NCBI GenBank assembly: GCA_033763735.1
Contig: JANRJY010000111.1
Location: 1 to 15,201, forward strand
Direction: 5' to 3'
From: JANRJY01 sp033763735
Lineage (GTDB): Bacteria; Bacteroidota; Bacteroidia; Cytophagales; UBA9547
Length of the DNA stretch: 15,201 nt
Each line of letters begins with the position of its first letter. Position 1 is the stretch's first letter. The translations under genes and the position numbers were made by a program. The notes beneath the pieces are model-generated. The model searched no databases and was not told the origin of the DNA. It saw only the letters and a list, made by a program, of their open reading frames with translations. Shown here piece after piece: positions 8,192-13,329 of this stretch.

Positions 8192-9022
8192 CTATTCTTT
8201 TACTTTTTTGAATATCTTTTCTTCTTGATTAACAGTGATAAATTTGTTAGCGATATCACTCCATATTAATGTTTCCTTAGAGCCAATAATAAAATAACTA
8301 TAATTAAATAAGCTTTCATGAAACATCCTAAAAACCTCATTTTGTAATTGTTGGTTAAAGTAAATTAAAACATTACGGCAGAGAATCATGTCAAATTTGT
8401 TAAAAACCCCGGATTTAACTAAGTCATGAAGGCGAAAAGTTACATCACTGATGAGTTCAGTTTTCATTACCGCTAGTCCATTTGACTCTTTATAATAATC
8501 AGACAATTTGAATTTGCCTCCATATCTGATATAATTTTTCTCATTTACTTCCACCATATTTTTGATGGTATATTTTGAATCTTTGGCTTTGGCAATAATG
8601 CCTTCATCTATATCCGTTGCCCAAATTTTAACTTTATTTTCCCAACCCATTTCTTTGAGTAAAATTGCCATTGAATACACTTCCTCTCCTGAAGAACATC
8701 CGGCATGCCATATTTTTATGGTTTCGTGTGTTGAAAAAAGATTGGGCAAAATTTTATCCCTTAATTCACGCCACATTGAAGGGTCGCGAAACATTTCAGT
8801 AACATTTACTGTTATTTCATTCAAAAAAGTTTTAAAAAAAACTGAATCATTCTTGACCCTTTCCGTCAAGATAAAAGCTGTTTCTAATTTGTACAACTCC
8901 ATTATTCGTAAAACCCTTCTTTTGAATGATGACATTGCATAATTAGAAAAGTCATAATCATATCTTTGAGAAATTACCTGACACAGGTTACGCAAATCAT
9001 TGATTTCTATATCTTCTACCAT
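8192..9022 (-). CDS. cheR: CheR-type protein-glutamate O-methyltransferase
   Basis: This 276-residue protein has the usual CheR length and order. An N-terminal helical domain (about 5-65) includes the basic stretch FKRRVLR (33-39). The SAM-binding methyltransferase domain follows, with TEMFRDP (75-81), HAGCSSGEEVYS (106-117), ATDID (135-139) and CRNVLIYF (215-222), all characteristic. CheR transfers methyl groups from S-adenosylmethionine to glutamates of a sensor. There is no beta-subdomain replacement, TPR or PAS extension. It is the first gene of the leftward operon, with cheB 14 nt downstream. In this setting the target may be one of the helical/coiled sensor proteins encoded in the same operon rather than a flagellar chemoreceptor; that is inference. 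Confidence 0.9.
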   Translation of the reverse strand: MVEDIEINDLRNLCQVISQRYDYDFSNYAMSSFKRRVLRIMELYKLETAFILTERVKNDSVFFKTFLNEITVNVTEMFRDPSMWRELRDKILPNLFSTHETIKIWHAGCSSGEEVYSMAILLKEMGWENKVKIWATDIDEGIIAKAKDSKYTIKNMVEVNEKNYIRYGGKFKLSDYYKESNGLAVMKTELISDVTFRLHDLVKSGVFNKFDMILCRNVLIYFNQQLQNEVFRMFHESLFNYSYFIIGSKETLIWSDIANKFITVNQEEKIFKKVKE

Positions 9023-9056
9023 AAAATTAAGTACCGTGTAGCGATTTTAATATTGG

Positions 9057-9064
9057 CAAATGTA
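9057..9064 (-). promoter_or_regulatory. candidate -7 box for the signalling operon
   Basis: On the minus strand TACATTTG matches the Bacteroidota -7 consensus TAnnTTTG, 35 nt before the cheR start. No clear TTTG lies 19-20 nt upstream; the nearest resemblance is TGTG at shorter spacing. The position is right for the operon promoter, but support is partial. Confidence 0.45.
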
Positions 9065-9146
9065 CGTAATTGAAGGTATGCACAGTTATAGTTGCGTAAT
9101 AAAAAAGTTAAGATTCATTGACAAAAAAATTTATTATATAAATGAA

Positions 9147-9177
9147 TTTGGTTATTGTAATTGAGATACTATATTTG
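9147..9177 (+). promoter_or_regulatory. Bacteroidota-type promoter of the tRNA unit
   Basis: TTTG (9147-9150), exactly 19 nt, then TATATTTG (9170-9177). This is a full match to the -33/-7 consensus of the main Bacteroidota sigma factor. Transcription would begin near 9184, giving a leader of about 110 nt before tRNA-Ser. It faces away from the signalling operon, so 9023-9292 is a divergent promoter region. Confidence 0.75.
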
Positions 9178-9292
9178 CACTCCTTTTTGAAAAGCGTGTT
9201 CAAAAATGTGATGTATGTTATTTTGGAATTGGTTCTTAGAATCGATTTTTAATTGTTAAGATATATATAAATCGAAACTCGGTTAAGCCATT

Positions 9293-9381
9293 GGAGAGAT
9301 GGATGAGTGGCTGAAATCAGCAGTTTGCTAAACTGCCGTACGGGTCAAACTGTACCGAGGGTTCGAATCCCTCTCTCTCCG
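9293..9381 (+). tRNA. tRNA-Ser (anticodon GCU)
   Basis: A complete class II tRNA of 89 nt. Acceptor arms GGAGAGA and TCTCTCC pair perfectly, and the discriminator is G. The anticodon stem GCAGT/ACTGC holds loop TTGCTAA, so the anticodon is GCU, reading AGC/AGU. A long variable arm (TACGGGTCAAACTGTA region) fits serine tRNA, and the T arm is GAGGGTTCGAATCCCTC. The 3' CCA is not encoded (GCAA follows), so it is added by the CCA enzyme. Confidence 0.96.
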
Positions 9382-9399
9382 CAAAAAAAATTACACTTT

Positions 9400-9473
9400 C
9401 GGGGTGTAGCGTAGCCCGGTATCGCGCCTGCTTTGGGAGCAGGAGGTCGTAGGTTCAAATCCTGCCACCCCGA
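9400..9473 (+). tRNA. tRNA-Pro (anticodon UGG)
   Basis: A 74-nt tRNA beginning 18 nt after tRNA-Ser, so the two are probably cotranscribed. Acceptor arms CGGGGTG/CACCCCG are perfect and the discriminator is A. The anticodon stem CCTGC/GCAGG holds TTTGGGA, giving anticodon UGG. The T arm reads GTAGGTTCAAATCCTGC. CCA is not encoded. The integrase gene starts 237 nt past its 3' end in the same direction, so this 3' end is the likely integration target of the island. Confidence 0.96.
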
Positions 9474-9496
9474 CATATAAGTAGATAATTCAATGC

Positions 9497-9532
9497 AAAA
9501 AGCCTTAAATTCTAAGAATTTGAGGCTTTTTT
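9497..9532 (+). terminator. strong terminator after the tRNA pair
   Basis: Arms AAAAAGCCTTAAATTCT and AGAATTTGAGGCTTTTTT pair along 17 positions with one G-U wobble and almost no loop, and end in a T run. It closes the tRNA transcript 24 nt after tRNA-Pro. The A-rich 5' arm mirrors the T run, so it could also act on minus-strand transcripts. Confidence 0.85.
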
Positions 9533-9580
9533 GTTTTTAAGCCTCCAAATTGATTCAAAGAATATCAAAGAAAATGATAA

Positions 9581-9604
9581 AATCGTAGAACAAATCGTAG
9601 AACA
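9581..9604 (+). repeat. tandem 12-bp repeat before the integrase, with a third copy at 9694
   Basis: AATCGTAGAACA occurs twice head to tail (9581-9592, 9593-9604), and once more with a single change (AATCATAGAACA, 9694-9705), 5 nt before the integrase ATG. Repeats of this size beside an integrase gene suit arm-type integrase binding sites or an autoregulatory operator. Confidence 0.7.
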
Positions 9605-9615
9605 GATTTTGTCCT

Positions 9616-9623
9616 TATCTTTG
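9616..9623 (+). promoter_or_regulatory. candidate -7 box of the integrase gene
   Basis: TATCTTTG fits TAnnTTTG, 87 nt before the integrase start. The tandem repeat 9581-9604 covers where the -33 element would be, and no good TTTG is at the right spacing. If it is used, protein bound to the repeat would block it. Confidence 0.4.
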
Positions 9624-9652
9624 AACGTAAGTTTTTGAATTCCAGTGTTTTA

Positions 9653-9683
9653 AATGATTTGTTTTGATGTGTTTCAAATCATT
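9653..9683. promoter_or_regulatory. inverted repeat in the integrase leader
   Basis: AATGATTTG (9653-9661) and CAAATCATT (9675-9683) are perfect 9-bp inverted arms around 13 nt. With the flanking 12-bp repeats this looks like a regulator or recombination-directionality binding site. It has no T tail, so it is not a terminator. Confidence 0.45.
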
Positions 9684-9710
9684 GTTTAACAAAAATCATA
9701 GAACAAAACT

Positions 9711-11021
9711 ATGCTTGGAAACTCAAAATCTACCAAAACAAGACAAACGTATGCGCTAAGTTTCTTTTTAAAGAAGAGCAGAACAGACAAAAAAGGAAAC
9801 CTCGCCATTTATGGAAAAATTACTGTAAATGGTGAACCAAAAGAATTTGCAACTAAACAATTTTGCCCTCGCGAAAAATGGAACGTAGGAAAAGGACGTA
9901 TAAAAGCAAATGATGATTGGAGCATCATTGCAAATGAAGCTTTAGAAAACTTTGAACTAAGAGGCAAAGAAATCTATAATGATTATTTGGCCAGGCGAAA
10001 GTTTGTTTCATCGGCTGTAATTAAATCCGAGCTTTTGGGCGAAAGTTTGAATGAGAATACTTTTTTGAAATTCTTTTCAGAACACATGCAATACCTTGCC
10101 TTACAAATCAGGAAAAACCGGAATGATGAAGGTATTTCTCCAGGAACTTACAAAAACTATGTTTCTACAATAAAACACCTAAAAACTTTCATCCAGAAGA
10201 AATATAAGAAGGAAGATTTGTTCTTTGAAGAACTGGATTATACTTTCATAGAAGCCTTTGATTTGTATTTGAAAACAACTGGTGATAATGCTCAAAACGG
10301 TGCAAATAAACATCATCAGAGAATAAAAAAGGTCGCTGGGTTGGCAGTGAAAAAGAATCTTATTACAGTTGATCCTTTTCGAGATTTTCAACTAAAAACC
10401 AAACCAGTAAATAGAGATTTTCTCGATGAAAGTGAACTTCAACTCTTGGAGAATGAAAACTTTGAAAATCAACCTAGCAAAGATTGTTTAATCAGGGCAA
10501 AGGACTTATTTGTATTTTGTTGTTATACTGGAATGTCTTATTCCGACTTGGCCGAATTGACAATTGAAAATATTGTGCTAGGTATTGATGGCAAAAAGTG
10601 GATTTCATTTGACCGGAACAAAACGGGTATTCCTCAATTCGTTCCCCTACTCCCTCAATCAGCACGGATTATAGATAAATATAGTGAACATCCATTTTCA
10701 AAATCAAAAGGAATATTGCTGCCAGTATATTCCAATCAACCTTTTAATAGATATTTAAAGAGAATTGCTGTAATTCTTGGCATAGGTAAAAACTTAAGCA
10801 CGCACATTGGAAGGCATACTTTTGCAACTACTGTAACACTCGAAAATGATGTGCCTATTGAAACGGTGAGTGCTATGCTTGGACATACCAGCATAAGAAC
10901 CACTCAGATATATGCTAAAGTAAAACAAAAGAAAATTAAGCAGGATATGTTGAAGGTGTGGGATAAATTGGCTAAGCAAGAAAATAATAAAAACGAGGTT
11001 GGTAAATCAAATGTGGGATAG
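9711..11021 (+). CDS. tyrosine recombinase / integrase, Bacteroidota type
   Basis: This 436-residue integrase has three parts: an N-terminal arm-binding domain (about 14-105, with the FCPREKWN motif common in Bacteroidota integrases), a SAM-like core-binding domain (about 115-215), and the catalytic domain (about 235-420). Catalytic residues seen: K304, H365 and R368 in HIGRH, H392 in LGHT, and the nucleophile Y401. The usual first Arg is replaced by Ser276 (CYTGMSYSDL), a known trait of the family that includes IntDOT of CTnDOT, so the enzyme need not be dead. It most likely integrates and excises this island at the tRNA-Pro 3' end. The ATG lies just after a 12-bp repeat. The gene is full length with no break. 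The family is sure; the target site is inferred from position. Confidence 0.93.
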   Translation: MLGNSKSTKTRQTYALSFFLKKSRTDKKGNLAIYGKITVNGEPKEFATKQFCPREKWNVGKGRIKANDDWSIIANEALENFELRGKEIYNDYLARRKFVSSAVIKSELLGESLNENTFLKFFSEHMQYLALQIRKNRNDEGISPGTYKNYVSTIKHLKTFIQKKYKKEDLFFEELDYTFIEAFDLYLKTTGDNAQNGANKHHQRIKKVAGLAVKKNLITVDPFRDFQLKTKPVNRDFLDESELQLLENENFENQPSKDCLIRAKDLFVFCCYTGMSYSDLAELTIENIVLGIDGKKWISFDRNKTGIPQFVPLLPQSARIIDKYSEHPFSKSKGILLPVYSNQPFNRYLKRIAVILGIGKNLSTHIGRHTFATTVTLENDVPIETVSAMLGHTSIRTTQIYAKVKQKKIKQDMLKVWDKLAKQENNKNEVGKSNVG

Positions 11022-11034
11022 TTGTTTAATACTT

Positions 11035-11067
11035 CATCTATGCTTTATCCATATAGATGCCATAAAG
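11035..11067. repeat. overlapping hairpins between convergent genes
   Basis: CATCTAT (11035-11041) pairs with ATAGATG (11053-11059), and CTTTAT (11043-11048) pairs with ATAAAG (11062-11067); the two cannot form together. They lie between the ends of the integrase gene and the convergent small gene. They may slow both polymerases, but there is no T tail, so terminator function is unsure. Confidence 0.3.
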
Positions 11068-11070
11068 AAG

Positions 11071-11274
11071 CTATATAAGACACCTGAAAATATCATCCTC
11101 GACTAATCCAGTAAATTGACTGAACTCACGGACGGAAATAAAATCATTTTTTGATTTCCCTAAACTGGTCCGTATGTCATTCAAAAGCTTACGGGCTGTT
11201 TTGTCTTTTCTGCCTGTGATTAGTTCCACATCCTTTGGGTAAATCACAATCCTTTTTGGTAATAAGTTGCTCAT
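11071..11274 (-). CDS. small HTH-like protein, putative element regulator
   Basis: A 67-residue protein on the strand opposite to its neighbours. I do not know a named family for it. It begins with a basic/hydrophobic segment (RIVIYPKDVELITGRKDKTA) followed by ARKLLNDIRTSLGKSKNDFISVREFSQFTGL. The pattern of two short helices, a loop and a final VREFSQFTGL helix suits a winged-helix or excisionase-like DNA-binding fold, and small proteins of this kind are frequent next to Bacteroidota integrases. It ends 49 nt from the integrase stop (convergent) and begins 73 nt from the nuclease start (divergent), so it could bind that shared upstream region. It might be a directionality factor or repressor; both are inference. 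Length and composition support a real gene. Confidence 0.6.
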   Translation of the reverse strand: MSNLLPKRIVIYPKDVELITGRKDKTARKLLNDIRTSLGKSKNDFISVREFSQFTGLVEDDIFRCLI

Positions 11275-11347
11275 TGCGGTAATCCCTTTCTGGGTATTAT
11301 TTTTTGAATTTTTCTTGCCCTAAAATTGAGAAAAAAACGCAAATAAT

Positions 11348-11842
11348 ATGAGAAAATTAATAGGTATTTTATTGTTATTAACGGCCTTTTCAGGCTTTTG
11401 TCAAATTACCGCTCGAATAATCCGAGTAAAAGATGGGGACACTTTTGTAGGATTATGGAATGGGCGAAAACATGATTGCAGAATTGCAAACATTGATGCT
11501 CCAGAATTGAAACAATATTTTGGCACTGCAGCCAAAGACAGTTTGAGTAAATACATTCTTGGTAAGGTTTTGATTTTGGATAGCCTTAACCTAGATATCT
11601 ACGGACGTAATATTGTAAGCCTTAAAATTGGGAATAAACGATTGGATAGTATTTCCATCAGAAACGGTTGGGCATGGCAGTATATCGGATACAATGATGA
11701 AACCTTACTTGCAAATGCCATGCAAGATGCCATACTTGAAGGTAAAGGACTTTGGAAATGTGGGCTGCAAAAAGTATGTCCACCGTGGATTTGGAGGCAC
11801 TTAAATGCCCGAAACAAACGGCTTTATGAAGTATGCCGGTAA
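11348..11842 (+). CDS. secreted thermonuclease-like (SNase) protein
   Basis: This 164-residue protein has an N-terminal signal peptide (MRKLIGILLLLTAFSGFCQ; likely cleaved near residue 18-20) and then a staphylococcal-nuclease OB fold. Catalytic positions match the family: D29 and D31 (KDGDT), R45 (CRIANIDAPE), D50, E53 and R87 (DIYGR). The C-terminal PPWIWR resembles the usual P-W-E/x-W-R ending. The protein should cut DNA or RNA in a calcium-dependent way in the periplasm or outside the cell. Four Cys (44, 138, 144, 163) could form disulfides after export. It is the first gene of the plus-strand cargo set, 30 nt before the 251-residue gene. Whether it digests foreign DNA, neighbour DNA or only feeds on nucleotides is not shown by the sequence. 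Confidence 0.85.
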   Translation: MRKLIGILLLLTAFSGFCQITARIIRVKDGDTFVGLWNGRKHDCRIANIDAPELKQYFGTAAKDSLSKYILGKVLILDSLNLDIYGRNIVSLKIGNKRLDSISIRNGWAWQYIGYNDETLLANAMQDAILEGKGLWKCGLQKVCPPWIWRHLNARNKRLYEVCR

Positions 11843-11872
11843 ATACTTCAACAACTAAAATTCATACATAAA

Positions 11873-12628
11873 ATGGCCAGACAAAGAGGCATAATTAAAT
11901 TGGAAGGTACTATCGGGGATATGACTTTCTACAAAAGTAAGGACGGACATTTAGTTCGTGAAAAAGGCGGTGTTTCAGGTGATAAAATCGCTAATGACCC
12001 CAATTTTCAGCGTACCCGTGAAAATGGGGAGGAATTCGGTAGGGCTGCTTTAGCCGGAAAGGTGTTAAGGACCGCTTTCAGAAACTTGTTACTCAATTCC
12101 AGTGATGTGAACATGGTGGCTCGATTGACTGCTGAAATGGTGAAAGTTCTTAAAGCAGATGCAACCAGTATCAGAGGCAAAAGAAATGTACTGGATGGTG
12201 AATTGGAATTGCTTACCGGCTTCGATTTCAATAACAGTGGCAAGTTGAGAGGTGTACTTTATCAGCCGTATACCACTGATATTAATAGGGTTACAGGTAA
12301 TGTTACTATAAATGTAACACCATACACCCCAATTAATGCCATTGCAGCTCCTTCAGGTACTTCGCATTTTAAGTTTGTAGCTGCTGCTGCGGAAATTGAC
12401 TTTGAATCGGGTGCCTATGTGATAGATGCAGATGAGAGTGCCATTATTGCCTTGGATCCAACATTGCAACCTGCATTGAATATTGCTTTAACGCTTACTC
12501 CAAATAGCATAAAACCTTTGTTCCTGGTATTTGGAATTGTGTTTTATCAGGATGTAAACGGAGTGAAATATCCGCTTAAAAATGGCCAATACAATCCGTT
12601 GAATTTGGTTCAAATTGATGGAGTATAG
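11873..12628 (+). CDS. unrecognised 251-residue protein (Bacteroidota-type hypothetical)
   Basis: I do not recognise a function. The protein opens without a signal peptide: MARQRGIIKLEGTIGDMTFY, then KSKDGHLVREKGGV, then a helical, basic stretch with RTRENGEEFGRAALAGKVLRTAFRNLL (47-73) and a second helix (about 79-95). The rest (about 110-251) is beta-rich, with repeated NVTINVTPYTP-like and LTLTPN-like strands and an Ala-rich segment (155-175). The layout, a glycine-rich N-terminal strand motif followed by an N/R-rich helix, reminds me of DUF6266-type proteins of Bacteroidota, but this is a loose resemblance. It is 30 nt from the nuclease gene and precedes two small membrane proteins, which may belong to the same unit. 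A structural or assembly role would suit the beta-rich C-terminus; this is a guess. Confidence 0.7.
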   Translation: MARQRGIIKLEGTIGDMTFYKSKDGHLVREKGGVSGDKIANDPNFQRTRENGEEFGRAALAGKVLRTAFRNLLLNSSDVNMVARLTAEMVKVLKADATSIRGKRNVLDGELELLTGFDFNNSGKLRGVLYQPYTTDINRVTGNVTINVTPYTPINAIAAPSGTSHFKFVAAAAEIDFESGAYVIDADESAIIALDPTLQPALNIALTLTPNSIKPLFLVFGIVFYQDVNGVKYPLKNGQYNPLNLVQIDGV

Positions 12629-12633
12629 GAAAC

Positions 12634-12668
12634 CTCACCCCAACCCCTCTCCTCCAGAGAGGGGCTTT
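12634..12668. repeat. REP-like palindromic element
   Basis: CCCCTCTC (12644-12651) and GAGAGGGG (12657-12664) form a perfect 8-bp stem with a 5-nt loop, preceded by CCTCACCCCAA. C-rich palindromes of this form are, from memory, common dispersed intergenic repeats in Bacteroidota. It starts 6 nt after the stop of the 251-residue gene. It may slow ribosomes or RNases or cut polymerase flow; the T tail is only TTT. Confidence 0.65.
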
Positions 12669-12699
12669 AATATAGGAATTAACATTTAAAAAAAATAAC

Positions 12700-12906
12700 A
12701 TGAACATCATAGAAAGGGCGCAAGCGCCAACTCCGAAATTCTTTAAAACACTTAGAACCATTGGTTTAGTGCTAGCTGCTTTAAGTACTACTATTGTAGC
12801 GGCTCCTATTGCTCTACCTGCAATTATTGTAAGTGCTGCCGGATATCTGGCTGTAGCTGGTGGTGTGATTGGGGCGGTTAGTCAGGTAACTGTAGCTAGC
12901 GAGTAG
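12700..12906 (+). CDS. small hydrophobic protein with two membrane segments
   Basis: A 68-residue protein. The N-terminal MNIIERAQAPTPKFFKTLRT is polar and basic with a PTPKFF motif. It is followed by two Ala/Ile/Val-rich membrane segments (about 21-45 and 46-63) joined at a Pro (ALPAI), and a short acidic tail. The basic N-terminus should stay in the cytoplasm. The size and helical hairpin are holin-like, but there is no sequence proof of pore formation. I recall similar short proteins starting MNIIERA in other Bacteroidota beside the kind of protein encoded just upstream; this cannot be checked here. It is separated from the 251-residue gene by 71 nt carrying the palindromic repeat. It could be a membrane partner of that protein, a toxin or a holin. 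Confidence 0.65.
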   Translation: MNIIERAQAPTPKFFKTLRTIGLVLAALSTTIVAAPIALPAIIVSAAGYLAVAGGVIGAVSQVTVASE

Positions 12907-12937
12907 TGCGTAGCAATTAGTGAGAAAGTTAATAGAT

Positions 12938-13126
12938 ATGACACACGATAATGATTCTACTATAGCTGGAACAGTTGGCGGTACATTATTAACCGTAATT
13001 GTAAATATGCATAGTACTGACATATTAAAAACAGTAATTCTTGGGATTGTGGGTGCATTGACCAGTTTTACGGTTTCAGTTGGGTTGAAATGGATTCAAA
13101 AACGCATTCAAAAGTTTAAAAGTTAG
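12938..13126 (+). CDS. small membrane protein, holin-like
   Basis: A 62-residue protein taken from ATG 12938; an in-frame GTG at 12920 would add six residues. A polar start (MTHDNDST) is followed by a Gly/Thr-rich first hydrophobic segment (about 9-24), then a second one (about 30-52), and a strongly basic end (KWIQKRIQKFKS). The two-segment hairpin with a basic C-terminal tail is the general form of small phage holins, though many unrelated proteins share it. It starts 31 nt after the previous small membrane gene and is followed by a perfect terminator, so it is the last gene of the cargo set. I cannot name a family; holin, toxin or accessory membrane subunit are all possible. Confidence 0.58.
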   Translation: MTHDNDSTIAGTVGGTLLTVIVNMHSTDILKTVILGIVGALTSFTVSVGLKWIQKRIQKFKS

Positions 13127-13156
13127 GTTTAGGTTTATAGTTTATTGTGGATTTGG

Positions 13157-13190
13157 AAAGCCTTGATAGTTTCTGTCAAGGCTTTTTTTT
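13157..13190 (+). terminator. rho-independent terminator of the cargo operon
   Basis: AAAGCCTTGA (13157-13166) and TCAAGGCTTT (13176-13185) pair perfectly around 9 nt and run into eight T. It lies 31 nt after the last small membrane gene. The other strand lacks a T run, so it works for plus-strand transcripts only. Confidence 0.9.
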
Positions 13191-13197
13191 GAAATAA

Positions 13198-13217
13198 CTT
13201 TTTGTAGCTACAAAAAG
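13198..13217. repeat. perfect 20-bp palindrome
   Basis: CTTTTTGTAG followed directly by its reverse complement CTACAAAAAG, with no spacer. It lies 8 nt past the cargo terminator and about 110 nt past the TIR gene stop. It could be a dimeric protein site or a recombination end. No second copy was seen in the window. Confidence 0.6.
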
Positions 13218-13230
13218 ATGGAGATGTTGA

Positions 13231-13300
13231 GTCGAAAACAGGCTGCCAGCATTGAACCTGATAAAAATCGCAATGCTATACTTAACCACTGGACCGCCAA
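13231..13300 (-). other. tRNA-like debris
   Basis: The minus strand reads GGCGGTCCAGTGGTTAAG, then AGGTTCAATGCTGGCAGCC further on, resembling a D-arm and a T-arm/3' end. The second part aligns with the tRNA-Pro 3' end AGGTTCAAATCCTGCCACCC with one gap and a few C/G changes. The span is only about 58 nt and no cloverleaf forms, so it is not a working tRNA. It could be the remains of a tRNA-derived attachment site in inverted orientation, or chance. Confidence 0.3.
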
Positions 13301-13329
13301 TCTTTTTAGGTGCAATTAGTTGTCGTAAT

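Larger units (their letters stand above)
9474..13190. mobile_element. integrase-linked accessory island at tRNA-Pro (right border not defined)
   Basis: The left border is placed at the tRNA-Pro 3' end because a tyrosine recombinase follows in the same orientation, the usual layout for islands that integrate in tRNA genes. Cargo read here: small HTH-like protein, secreted nuclease-like protein, an unrecognised 251-residue protein and two tiny membrane proteins. I looked for a second copy of the tRNA 3' end (CCACCCCGA) on the plus strand and found none within the window, so the island may extend past 15201 or have a decayed right end. The end given here is only the terminator of the cargo operon. 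Confidence 0.45.

Noticed and set aside
8562..8942. 126-residue plus-strand frame inside cheR
   Set aside because: It runs opposite to well-conserved CheR motifs, so it is a shadow.
12814..13023. 69-residue minus-strand frame over the two small membrane genes
   Set aside because: It spans antisense across two better-supported genes and their junction, and is Cys/Ser/Asn-rich without pattern.
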